From: Dipetalonema caudispina
Lineage: Eukaryota > Nematoda > Chromadorea > Rhabditida > Onchocercidae
Assembly (NCBI GenBank): GCA_013365325.1
Contig: JABVXV010000003.1
Coordinates: forward strand, 496,001-560,000
Direction of reading: 5' to 3'
DNA: 64,000 bases
Below, piece after piece: positions 22,035 through 34,266 of this stretch. The notes below the pieces were generated by a model, which was not told the origin of the DNA, did not search any database, and was given only the letters and a program-made list of their open reading frames with translations. The position numbers were made by a program, and so were the translations under genes. Each line of letters starts with the position of its first letter. The stretch's first letter is position 1.

Positions 22035-25000
22035 AATATTTCCAGTACTTAATTTTCAGTGCAAAATATTGGTGAAGAAGTGAAAATACTACTCAAAATG
22101 AAAATCCTTCTGCTAAACGATGAAATCACTCGTTAGCATGGTTACTGGTAATGTCTGCTAAACACTGCTCTATAGCCTAGAATTATTAATGTCCTGTGGG
22201 ATTGAAGCCTAGAATTATTAATGTTATTCTTTTTGTTGTTTATCAGCACTCCTATTTGAGCATGAATATACAAAATACAACAAAACTGGGGAGGATGTAT
22301 CACACGGTTTTGTTATGCTAATATCATCGATATTGATATTCGTCTAAATATCAATATCGATACAACATCTCTCAACTGCAGCAAGTGTTCTACACTTGTT
22401 AGAAACTGCAAAACTCACAGCAGTTGCCACTTTTGTCCTACTCTATTCTTGCAAAGAGACTCAGTGAAATTTTGTTTTCGAGTCCTTTGAAATCTTTCTC
22501 CTTTTGCTCTTTTCCAGTTCCAACATCTCTTTGTCAGATAAAAATAAATTTTTGTGTCTTTCAATTTGAACTACAATGAAAGTTTATTTGTTCGTTTCTT
22601 TTGATTTCTAATTAAAAAGAAGTAAGTTGCTTTCCTGTTCTTGCTTCAGCTCGAGACAAGATTGCAAAGATACAGTATCTTTTTAATTTAATCTTTCTAT
22701 CTCCCCCTCTCTCTCGCCATACTTCTCCTGTTCATATTAGGATTTTCCGAAACAACCTTATGTTGGCTTATCTCTCCTCCCATATCATTGAAGCTCTTTT
22801 ATAACAGTTCGCAGTTCAAAAAATTCTTTTTGCAGAAAGAAGTCTCGAAACTACAGAAGAATAAACGAACCGAGCGTTTCTCTAAGGAAACACACATCAT
22901 CAAAAACGAACAGCTTTTGAGAATTTGCAGTGGTGGAAATAGCTCATGCACTGCTTGGTTTGTTCGCGGAATTTGAAATTTCTTTTGACTTTGCCTTTAT
23001 TCTTCTCAAGTTTTCAATACTTTGTAAACTGCTTGTGAAACATATTTATAGATTTGTTTCCAACTTTGAAATCTGAAGCAATTCCAGATTGAATTTCGGC
23101 GAATGTTTTTGGAGAATTTTTTTCATTTAGACTGTAAAAAAAAGGTTTCATTTGAAAACAAAATTATAGTTGTGAAGAGACGCATGATGAATCCCGATGT
23201 TGCCCGTAGAAATGCTGTTTGTTGTCAGGATGTAAATTAGTGTTCTCGAAAAGTTACAGGTAATTATTTTAACGTTATCTGTGCGAAAATTTCTTTCAAA
23301 TTATTTTGTGGGTTTTTCTAAATCTTTACACATTATTTCTTGCCTACTCTTATATTAAGATAATTAGAAGAAATTCAGAAAGCAATATAGGATATCATTA
23401 TCTCATAATGTCTGACTCCCTTTTTTTTAAAAGTTTCCTAACACTTTTTCTTAATTCCAAGTTGTGTGGAAGGAAATGGAAGTTATGTTGAAGAAGGGAG
23501 CACGTTTTCGTTCCGTCAAATACAAATGTTTGTCAGCCTGTTCCAATTTTTAGTTCTTAAAATGATATAAACTGAGTGTTTTTTTTTTTTCAAATTTAAA
23601 TCGCGAAATGCTTCATACTTTATATTTCTATACTCTTGAATCATTCCATGAAGGAAAAATGTTTATCAGTCATAATTTATGTCGCAAGTGGTGAATGCTT
23701 ACATATGGGCTACTTTGATTTCTATAGTAATTTAAAAGGAGCAGGTTTTTACGCTGAGCTCTTGATGCGTTCCATTTTGTTGTTTGCAATTGATTTATTG
23801 TAATGTTAAAATTTTAAATTATCCTAACACGGTGTATTCACATTTGTTATTGTTATTGTAATATTCTATGCTAAGATTACTGTTTCCACCACATTTTTGC
23901 TTTATACATTTAAAACATTTTAATATCTGATTGCATTACTGCAAAGGGAACCACGTAAGTCGTGAACTCGTACTGAAACAATACAACACCATGATAAGGG
24001 GATTTAGAAGGAACCACAATGTATTTAATAAAAGAAGTTGAAGTAGTGAGGGACTTCTCCATAATGGACTCGATGAATTTCATCGAATTTATACATTTGT
24101 GTGGACTAGGAATTCTTGATGTAAACATAGCTGTCTTTTTGAGAAGGATTTAACCGCATAACCATTGCTATTTAATTATAGCAAGTGCCTCATAACTTTT
24201 CCTTATTTTATCTTTATTACATTTTGCATCTTTCTAGCCAGTGCACTGCTACCAATTGGAATGGATGGATCGTCAAAGCGTCTTGAATATTCGAAAAGAA
24301 TCCAATATGCACAAAGTGGCTTTTGCATAGAATGTTAGAATAGAATTTAAACTTAAATTTTGCACGTCGTGGGAACTTTTGGACTTATCAAATACCTTTG
24401 ATGTATTCTAGAGAGCTTTCGATTTTTTTTTTTTTTTTGAAAAAAAGGGGTCTTCATGAAAATCACATAAAATGATGTAATAAGATTTCATAAAATGGAA
24501 GTTCAATTTCCTCATCCCAATTGTTTCTTATAGTTTTCTTTTCTTCTACAATTTCAACGACACCTTTTTCTTCTCCCATAGAAATTATCATTAAAGTAAA
24601 GTTATTGGAAAAGTATAGCACATTCTATGTTTTAATCTTGTAGGATTTCAGAACAAAGGGGATTACATAAGGATGAGGTGGGCATAATATATTCATCCCA
24701 CGATATCTGTTGTACGAAGATACTTAACAGTGATTCAGAAATATTCACTTGATATTCCTTCAAAAGGTAATTTGAATATTCCGATTAATGCATGATTGGA
24801 TTGTGCAAAATGGCAATGTAGATATAACCAGTTTTTTTTAATTTCTTCAAAATTCGCTCTGAAGTTTAGTTTCTTCTCTTGATATTTTCGAAAATATAGT
24901 TTGTTACAGGGAGATTGTGGGGAAGGAACACGTGTCTTCGGGATTGCTCTCTTCCATTATAGCTTGTTTACTAATGGAGAAGCCAGTCGCTTCAACTATC

Positions 25001-27421
25001 TTTCTTCAACATTAAGGGGTCCGAAATGTAGTCCCATTCGCCTTGTATTGATTCTATTTTATTAAAAAACGAAGAAAAAGTTTTTGGTTGCTCAAAGAAT
25101 TCTTTTTCTGAGCATGCTGATTTGAAAATTTTCGATGAAAACTTCCACTAACCAAAATTATTCCCTTCATTTTCTGAACTTGGTTTGATTTATTGTTTCA
25201 TTCTGTAAATGTGACAAGTTTTGTTAGCTTCTTTGCTTCCTACTTCTTGTTTGGGCACTTTTTGAACGGAGAATTGTTAGGTACTAAACCAATATTGTTT
25301 TTAAAACAACTGTTTTTTGGCCTGATCCATGTTCATTTCATTTTACTTATTGTATTTTGAAGTACATTGCTATTAATCAGAAATGCAACTAAACATTTCA
25401 TTCTTTTTCATTTGCATGCAGTACAAGCAGTAATAACAATTAGGATTTTCCTAGTTGTTTTTTTGCGAAAATAATCTAGTAGACGATGCAAATAAGTGAA
25501 TCTATTTGATTTTAATAGTTATATCAGCTAAACTTAAGATTTATTAACTATTTTTACTGATTAGTCAAAATTTATCAAAATCAATGTGATTTCTTTGCTG
25601 TACGAACACTGAAATACAGTAGCGGTTCTTGCATTACTGACAAAAGTAGAACACAACGCCTTTATCCAGAAGATATACTTTGCAAGTAATATGAAGTAAA
25701 TACTTGCCATAATTCGTAAATGGTGACAGTTGTACTATTATGATTAGATAATACTAATCGGAAAGTCAGGCATTGCAGATGAAGTGATGCCAATGATACA
25801 TTTCTATGGTCAAATTTCAATTTTAAGTGTTTCAGGGTTTTTTTTTTTCAACATTTTGAATTTTGAATTATCCCATCAGAATACATAGGGGAGCACTGTC
25901 AGCAATGCAAAAGTACTGGCCGTTGTGACACTCATGGCACTTGTACGGTATATGCCTTTAAAAACTGAAAACTGATTGTGTGAAAAAATAATGCTATGAA
26001 AAAGAATTGTCACTTATTTTGATAAAATGGATGTACAATTATTGCTTATATCCATAACACAAACTTTTCTGCTCTTTTCCATGGGATATTTCGTCGAATT
26101 TTTCAATGTCTTTGACAAGTTTTTAGTGCATCAAGTTCGATATACCGGATTCGATATACAGCATTTATGGCCTGTGAAACAGAGGACTGTCGATCCAAAT
26201 TTTATCAAAAAATCTGCATATTATTATCACATGTGTCGAGATGTATTCAGTGGACAGAATTTTTCATTAAGAATAGTAGAAATTGACCAATAGGAGTTTA
26301 GCTGTGTAAAATGAATGTATAAGAATATGGAGCGATTCGTTTAAATTCAGGAAATAATTAAGAGTACTGATTGTGTATTTTAATCATTTTTTCAGTAGCT
26401 TTATCGATCACATTCTGACAAAAAGTAATACAAAATGTGAGCTGTTAGGCCTCACTTTAAATTTTATTATGTTGTGCGTACCACAGTATCTGCGACGATA
26501 AATAGGAAATAATTAAGCACTGAAGTTTATTGAAGGAAATTATGTGAATTAATTAAGCACAAGACTAATCTTCTATCTTAATTAACCAATTTCATGAATT
26601 TGCTTTATGAAAGTTCTTTCATTGTCGTAATCCTTCTGTTAAGTTCACCTGTTCTTCATTCAACTTAGTAAAAATTTCTATTGCAACTATCGTTGCTGAG
26701 TATCACTCCCCTTCCTCATTTCATTTATTTTTTTACAAATTTCTCCTCTTCGGAATTGTTTTTTGCGAAGTTATAAAGAATGGCTTCATACTTTAACTAA
26801 TTCAGAGCCCAAATGTCACATTCTGTCTTCCTTATTATTATCCCTCTCAGATCTATGATATGCTATTTCTTTGATTGTAATTTTTAAAATGATCATAAAC
26901 ACTTATTACCCCTTATTGATGCTAATTAATGACGCATGACTGTTATTGTTATTGTTGTTGACGAATGGCGTAGGAGGGAGTCTCGTAATGTGAGAAAAAG
27001 AAAGAAACCTTTGGTAAAATTATTTGTTACCTACCAGTTTTACAGTTACTGTTGCAAATTTCCAAAGATCAAATAATTTTTTATCGAGCATAAATAATAA
27101 AAAGTAGTCACTATATTCATGGACATAACAGAAACATATGTTGATTTGCATCCTTAGGTATAGAAGTTCACGAATTTTTTTTTAACCATAATCTAGTGGA
27201 TGAATTCAACGCCTTGATGCTTTCATAAACACACTTTTAACCCTGAAATTTGAATTGATAAGATTCCAATGAAAGTAAATAATTCAGGCATTTAAGATGG
27301 ATTAATTGTGATAGGCCTTTATTCTTCGAAGCGATGGGTGTCCCAAGAAATAATCCGATATACAGTGCATGAGGTTTCGGGGCCTCAATGAAATCTATTT
27401 TTCTAATTGTACCAACTTATT
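22035..27421. other. Gene-poor stretch
   Basis: Mostly AT-rich sequence with no secure gene. It holds an 18-19 bp direct repeat (22174-22192, 22206-22224), a hairpin (22326-22361), and several short spliced-looking frames between 24.2 and 26.0 kb, some cysteine-bearing, that cannot be joined in phase. An 88-codon ATG frame at 26027-26293 has a hydrophobic start and no recognised family. Confidence 0.45.
22326..22361. repeat. Perfect 15-bp hairpin
   Basis: Arms 22326-22340 (ATCGATATTGATATT) and 22347-22361 are exact reverse complements around a 6-nt loop. They lie a few hundred bases after the granulin exon. Confidence 0.85.
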
Positions 27422-30106
27422 TTAGGTCAACTTGAATTGAACTACAAACAGTTCACAATTTTTTGAAATCAAAAGTACAACTGTGTTTTCTCGAAGAAAG
27501 GCTAGAAATAGAAATTCATGTGCCAGTAACGCCATTTCAACAGTTACAAATGAATTAAAGCCAATAAAATAAAAAAATAAGGGTGAAATATACTTTTGGC
27601 GTGAATGATAAACAAATGATTGATGTCGTGTGGTCGAATATCGTTTAACTGATGACGACTGCTTATAAGGTGTTGATGTTTTGTTTTTTCCAAATTTTGA
27701 GAAGAATCCATCTACGAAACTTGGATGTTCGTATTGTGATGTTGTTTGAGTTGACAATGGTATTGTTGTTGATTCGTGATATCTCTCATCCTCATCGATA
27801 GGACGATGATGATAATAAATGACGGCAGGAGACTGCAAAATTTATAAAGATGACACTGGACGGTTGACAACGAAAACAGTTAAGAATTTCTACAAATTTA
27901 TAGAGGTTTTGCACGGTGAACTTTTCGATCTCAAAAAATTAGTTATTGTGAAGCATCAAACCATTGATATAATTCAAAATAAATATAATAATTTGTGAAA
28001 TCGTTCACAGGATAACATGCAATACTTACTGTCAATCGAGAACAGACATTTAGGTAAAATTTAAGTTATAGAATTTTATAGGAGAAATTGGCACCTGTTT
28101 ATATCGTTGAATAGCTGCAGGTTTCAAAATCTTCGTATACCAAGGATTAGGACCTGTTTCGTTTGAACAGCAAAGTCGAGTATCATACTTTTTCAACGGT
28201 TTTACTGGCAGTTCAGACAAGTAATTCGGACACTGTGAACTTATATTTTGTACAACTGCTAAGGGAAGTGTCTTTTCCTGAAAGTGCTATCCATATGATT
28301 CAACTTGTTGCCATTGAGGTAATTTAATTAAGCATCCATTTATGCAGAGTGATTAAATAAAGCATACGTTCGATGGATTTGAATTGGCATTTGGAAGGGC
28401 AGTATTGTTCAGTAAGCTTTCCAAGTCATTAGCTAATCGTTGTATGGATAAAGTACCACACTCGCTGCAGTTTTTTCGAACTTTTTGCGCATACTGTCTT
28501 GTATCAGTTATCATTTTAAATATCTCTTGAATGAGTTTAGCTTGTTTTTGCATTCGTGCCAGTTCATTTCGTTTTAAATTTAATTCCATTTTACATCGTA
28601 ATAATTCATCTTCTGCCTAAAATTGTAATTATATTTACAGTTGCTGATCGATAACTATAATTAAGTATAATGAAAATTACCGGCGAGGTTCATTTTATCA
28701 TTGGATTTATTGCAAATACCAATTCTACTAGATATCCTTTCACCTAATGGCGCATACAATTGCGCAGATTTACTGCCGAGGTCGTGGTACATAACGATCT
28801 TTCTTCAGTTAATTATCATTTTTGCTGATTGTCAATTAAGTACTATTGATTTCCTTTGATTCCGTTATCTAACAAGCTAGAGGATCATAATAACCTTTTG
28901 CAAACAGAATTTCTTCTCATTAATTTTGGGATGTCTCGACTCTACAGTCATGGCACAATGTATCCCTTGTCGGATCCTTTCGCCAACTGTCATCTTAATA
29001 ACTGGATAGGTAAAATAAAAATCTTTGAAATCCAATCAAATCTGATCAAAAAATACAACAGCAGGAAGAAGATGTCTACTCCATACTGATCATACTTATT
29101 TTGCCTACAATCATCTTACCGGTGTATTTTTTGATAAATATCGAATTGCTCTGAGAAGTTTCTGTCGTCCAGAATTATCAATACCGATGTACTAAAGACT
29201 ACATATAAGCAGATAAGTTGATAAAACCTTAAATGAGTGGCTCAAGCAAGTAGTAACTTATTAAATTTGATCTGTAAATGAAAAATAGTAATTAAAATTA
29301 TCTGAAGAATGCTTTCTAATATCAAAAATACATTTGGAAGTGATAAGTTAGCAAAAAAACGTCGTGAATAAACATACCTTCAGATCAGCTTCTCTTAATA
29401 GCCTTAAAGCTGATGCTTGAAGAATATTTGCTTTCTCAAAAAGTGGTAAATACTCAGGCATATTTAAAATGAATAAAACTTCTCTCATCGTTCTGGCATA
29501 TTTCAGTTTCTCTCTGGTCGACATTTCCCGAAATCGAAATTTAACAGAATTTTTAAATAGTACAAAATCTTGGAAATGATTTTAACCGAGTAGGATCATA
29601 TCCGTCTAAAAAAAAACTAAACGAAAAGAAAAAAAGAAGTAGAAATAAAACAAGACGAAAAGTATGTGCCGAGAAATTTCTTTTGGTATTGAGAGTAGAT
29701 AAATTCCATGTAGAATTCCCTCCAATTTCACATTACCATTGCTCTTCGCATACAGAACTAATTTTTCTTTGGATATGGAAGAAATATGTCGGAGGATTAC
29801 GAGAAGCTTCAAGATGTTATATCTCTCAAAGTTATCATCATTAAAACATGTTCGACAACATGACAGTTTCAGAAAAAGATGACTCATCAGGTTTTTGATC
29901 CAAAAAACCTCTTAAATGACACTACTCAAGTATTTTATTTTGGTGCATTTTAATTTTAGTAATTTCAAAGTGCAATAATCGCAGATTAAGACTGACAACG
30001 GACTAAAATTTCAAGCGCTCGTACTTACCATCCAAACTGAATTCATTATTTACATCAAGCGATTTGGCTATTTTAGCGTGAGAAGGATCAAACGTACCCG
30101 TTGTTC
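27422..30106 (-). CDS. SAM-domain and coiled-coil protein, 5' end unresolved
   Basis: I do not recognise the family as a whole. Exons 30029-30106, 29587-29605 (19 nt), 29378-29513, 29120-29191, 28681-28798, 28368-28612, 28095-28277, 27422-27832, all in phase; the exon(s) with the start codon lie upstream and were not found. A SAM domain is assembled from three exons: MREVLFILNMPEYLPLFEKA, ALRLLREADLK, then YIGIDNSGRQKLLRAIRYL. SAM domains mediate protein or RNA contacts. A coiled coil follows (DELLRCKMELNLKRNELARM and on). The last exon starts with an unstructured Ser/Thr/Tyr-rich part. Its final, hydrophobic portion may be retained intron, because a possible donor lies near 27595. The 28681-28798 exon uses an unusual AAAG acceptor. 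The next exon uses the second AG of a tandem pair, the only choice that keeps the frame open. Confidence 0.72.
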
Positions 30107-31111
30107 CTTTTTACACAAATATAATATAATTGTCAGTTATCACTCTTGCTAAGATATCCTATCAACCACATTTTCTTCGTATCACTCCATTTGTTTACTT
30201 CATCAAAATCAGGTTAACCGAAGTCTTGGGCAGTCCCTCCTGCTAGTTGCAACCACTGTCATATTTCTCAAGATTGCAAGGAGGTTTTCCCCCTTCTCGT
30301 AGTTTAAACACACTTCTACCCATCAGTTGTTCCTAAATTATCGATCGACTGCTGCTCATTACATTGAAAACAACTTCACGAATTGGCTGAGTGATCGTCA
30401 ATGATTAAATACGTTTCAAAAGACTTGACAACTTATTGATCGTTTGAATCGGTTACAAATTCATGAGTTTTCAACAATTCTCTCCATACTCATCTATTTC
30501 ATCAGTACTAAATTGTTCATTTAATCAGTACATCTGTGTAATATGTTAAATAATAAACTAACCACTTCTCTTTTTTCATCAACTAATCCACAAACAAATA
30601 TTTGCTTTAATAACACGAAAATCCTTATTTATCCGGCAAAATAAAAAACTTTTTTTGTATAGTAACAGCAGTAAAACTTTTTGAAATAGAAATTATATGC
30701 TCCCCTCTATCAATATTGAATGGCAAAGTTCAATCACAAAAGGAATCAATTTGAGCAGCAGCCTTATTTAGGGCAACTTATTGCAACTTGACAATGTCGT
30801 TCATGTAGCGTACGGTATTAATCGCTAAAGATAAAAACAGTGAACTATCGCTAGAAATCGAATGGGGATCAATGAGCGACCAACTGTTCATTTCACATTT
30901 TTCTCGCCATAAATTAAAGATCGAAACTTTACGAGGTGTGTTAAGAAAATGTAATACCCTTCCAAAATAGCAAACTGTTGCGCACAGCGCAGTAGTAAAC
31001 TATTCTTAAAATGGTACTAACTGATTGATAGACGTTTTTTACACAATCTCTCTATGAGTGTTATTTATAATTACATTTTTGAATTTCAGTTTCAGTAATT
31101 GTTCATTCTAA
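30107..31111. other. Region between divergent genes
   Basis: Lies between the SAM-protein gene (-) and the three-finger protein gene (+). The missing first exon of the SAM gene should be here, but no ATG exon with matching phase was found. It ends with a TTTCAG pair (31084-31095) that could serve as a trans-splice acceptor for the next gene. Confidence 0.4.
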
Positions 31112-31814
31112 ATGACTAAAACATTGCTACTGCTGTTGGTGGCTACAGTTTTTGTTCCTGTTGTATATTCTATTAAGTGTTACAAAGTAAGTCATTTTGA
31201 AGAACATCAATAAATCAAGATCACGCAGCAATCACAAAACTCTGAAAGCGCTACAGAACGAATTCCAAAATATTACGCTTCAGTGATATCAGAAATCTCT
31301 TAGCTTTTAGCGTTACCTCCGCATAGTTTTGCCGAAGCGTTGCACTAATCGAGCAATAACTAATACATACTAGCCAAACTTCTTAAATTCAGGAATTCCG
31401 GTTTATTCGAGGCCAAGCGTCTGGTATGGAAACCGAAGAATGCGAAGATGAAACAGCTTACTGCTATAATATGACCGCCGAAGCTGCATTAATTTTTAAG
31501 CTTCTGAAGGCTGGTTGTTCAACTTATAGATGCATGGTAAATCTTTTGCTTAGTGGAAATACATGTTAAATCTGAAGACCGGAAATCAATAAGAAGTATC
31601 TGGGTACAGATGGAAAATTGAGCAAACAGAATGTATAAAATTTCTCGAAATCCCCGTTGTTTTTCCGGAGGCTTCTCTAGAATTCCCAGAAATTACCGTA
31701 GTTTAATTTTTTCAGTTATCAGCGAACACATGCAGGAGTATGACTTTTCAAGGTGTGCCTGTCAGCTTTTGCTGCTGCAACGAACATGATCTTTGTAATT
31801 ATAATAATGAATAA
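31112..31814 (+). CDS. Secreted three-finger (Ly6/ET-like) cysteine-rich protein
   Basis: Exons 31112-31186, 31393-31536, 31716-31814; 318 nt, 105 aa. An N-terminal signal peptide (MTKTLLLLLVATVFVPVVYS) is followed by a mature chain of about 85 residues with ten cysteines. It starts IKCYK and ends with the three-finger signature CCCNEHDLCN. No C-terminal hydrophobic tail is present, so it is likely free and secreted rather than GPI-anchored. One N-glycosylation site (NMT) is visible. A putative trans-splice acceptor (TTTCAG) lies about 17 bp upstream of the ATG, and AATAAA overlaps the stop codon region. Ly6-type folds in nematodes serve as receptor ligands or modulators; the specific role here is unknown. 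Confidence 0.82.
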
Positions 31815-32872
31815 ACTTTGAATGGAGTTGTTTGAAGAAAAACAACCTTTTCTAAAAATAACACGTCATCATGACAAAGATTCATTATCATTGCTGTACC
31901 AATTGGGTAGCGAGACTACGGCATATGATAAGATGAAATAAGCAGCATTACTGAACCTGTAAACAAAGATGTCCCGCCGTACGGTAAATACTAGCAGAAA
32001 ACTTTTGAACAGCAAAATGGAACGAATATAACAATTATTAGCGAATGGCAGCTACGCAAACAAAACTTTGGATAGGAAAAAAAAAACTTTCCAAACTTCT
32101 TCATCTAACACCATCACATATGATGGGTGTCGCATGCAATTTTATATGAAATATAAGAACTAATTAAATTTCATGTTTGAGTGGATGTTTTGGTGCAAAT
32201 GATCTAAATGAGGTTACCATAATAAACTGAGAAGCAGAATGTGCCCTCAAAAAATTCACTGCAGATTTGATGAGCAATATGAAGCTGTTTGAAATGAAGT
32301 GATATCATCACATGAATAATGAGATCATCGTTAAACTTGAGTTGTCATATCACACCTTAATTTTAACATTTAAGTTCACACACTTTCTACTGTGTACACT
32401 TTGTGGTCATCAGTCATCAGGTTGATTCACTATCACTCTCATTAACGAGAAAAGCTGGCAATTTCTCCCAAACTGCATCATCAGGTCTGTGTGTGTACAC
32501 GTACGTGTACAAAGGTATCTGTCTATGTACGTACAGGAGAAATCTCCACCATTCATTTCCTCCTCCCCACCCTCACACTATCACATTGCAAAAAGTCTAT
32601 TACGTCACAACTTGTTGACGAATATAAAATCAAAAAAGATATTACGCTGCAACAGGTAGAATAGCTTTAGAGTTGTGTAGTTTGAAAATATGCCAGAAGG
32701 ATGAGGCGTAGGAGAAGTTGACCCCTTAGGTATGTTCTTTTGAGTTTTTCGAGAGTGGGGTCAGAGTTCATTTAGGGTTGGGCTGCATATTCCAAAGGAC
32801 AGCGAGAGATAGATATGGTGATAGTATGAGTGGAAAATCAAGCCTATCGTGCTTATTTTTGTGTGTTTCTAG
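31815..32872. other. Intergenic; RPLP2 promoter
   Basis: Between the three-finger gene and RPLP2. A TTTCTAG acceptor ending at 32872, 8 bp before the RPLP2 ATG, looks like a trans-splice site. I see no coding exon. Confidence 0.5.
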
Positions 32873-32880
32873 GTACTATA

Positions 32881-34266
32881 ATGAAGTATTTAGCTGCGTA
32901 TTTATTGTCTGCAATGGGTGGAAATAAATCACCGACAGCAAAGGATATTGAAAATGTGCTTGGTAAGCAGTTCGTTTTTTTTCTTTTAAGCTTCCTTTTT
33001 GTTAAATCGTTCGGTCGCTTTAAATGCAGCAGATCTTGCGTGCAAGAAGAATGAATTCCACGTTCAGTTTAAATTCTTTTCACGGTTATTTTTTGCGCTT
33101 ATAAATATTATATGATTTCCTCAGTGCGAAGTTTCAGTACATTTTCGATGACGTTAAACTTAGGCTACTTAAAGTTTCAAACTTTTTACTTACGTATATA
33201 AATACAATACATGTAATGTATATGTAATATATGTATATCATACATAATTTAGTACGTGCATTGTACATTGTATGTGTATAGATATAGATATAGATATAGG
33301 TTTACGTATAGATATAGATATAGGTATATTATATACACGTTTGGAGAAGATACACATACAGATATGTATGTAAATCACTTTATACTTAAAGAAGCCAAAT
33401 CAATGCAATATATATGGTACGACAGTAAAAGTTGCGCAAATTACCTAACAGTTGCAAACCAGATAGCATATTCTATCTGTTTTCAGGATCAGTTGGACTT
33501 GATGTTGACATGGAAGATGCAAATAAAGTGGTATCAGCCTTATCCGGGAAATCTATTGATGAGGTATACCTCTTCATCTTATTGTTAAAGGCATTCAAAA
33601 AAACTCGCCTTTTTACAGAACTGTCTGTTTTATCTATTTTTACCGCAATAAGTTTTAATTCGAATAATATGAAGCATCCGGAGATGTCCGTATTGAGCAC
33701 CTGGCAGTCTACATAACTGTTTTCTCATCTTGTGACGTCCCTTTTATAATTTTCTTCCCCTACCAATCAAGGCCTGTAGGATGATTTCACTCGTGCAAGA
33801 TTCTGTCAACTTAGTATTAATCTTTATTTTTGAATTATTTGGTTAGCCACTCGCTTTGGTATTTTCTATCTGACAAGCTTTTTTATGTTTTGTTTCGATA
33901 AGTTTCGGCATTTCAAATTGGACTACTGCTCTGTAAACCTGGAAATCATGTAATCATTTAAAGTGGCAATCTCGATGGAAGGATATGTTGCTTTAAAAAT
34001 TGCAGGTAATTAAAGCTGGTCTGGCAAAGATCTCATCAGTGCCCTCAGGAGGTGCAGCATCAGTAGTAGCTCCAATTGCTTCAGCGGCTTCCACTGGTGC
34101 GTCGGAGGCAGAATCTAAAAAAGGTGCATATTCGACTTAGAATTTAAGATTATGTATATTATCCTTTTTCCATCAGAAAAGATAAAGAAATGCATTTTCA
34201 GAAGAGAAGAAAGAGGAACCGAAAGAGGAATCTGATGAAGACATGGGATTCGGATTGTTCGACTAG
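32881..34266 (+). CDS. RPLP2: 60S acidic ribosomal protein P2
   Basis: Component of the ribosomal stalk, which recruits GTPase translation factors to the large subunit. Exons 32881-32962, 33487-33563, 34006-34123, 34202-34266; 342 nt, 113 aa, matching the family's length of about 110-115. The start MKYLAAYLLSAMGG and KDIENVL are P2-specific. The alanine/glycine hinge (GGAASVVAPIASAAS) and the acidic, lysine-rich tail ending ESDEDMGFGLFD complete the architecture; this C-terminal peptide is the elongation-factor contact. A short 5' leader follows an acceptor at 32871-32872, typical of spliced-leader addition. The first intron holds a hexanucleotide microsatellite. Confidence 0.97.
33277..33331. 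repeat. ATAGAT-type microsatellite
   Basis: Two blocks of GATATA/ATAGAT units, interrupted by TTTACG, in the first intron of RPLP2. The open frame here simply translates the repeat. Confidence 0.9.

Noticed and set aside
24640..24760. CC-containing peptide HDICCTKILNSDSEIF as an insulin A chain
   Set aside because: The cysteine four residues after CC and the terminal cysteine required by insulin A chains are absent.
29606..29887. 93-codon minus-strand frame
   Set aside because: Lies wholly between two exons of the SAM gene that join in phase through the microexon; its translation is a typical AT-rich intron read-through.
33256..33588. 110-codon frame rich in Tyr/Arg
   Set aside because: Translation of the ATAGAT microsatellite in RPLP2 intron 1 running into an out-of-phase exon.
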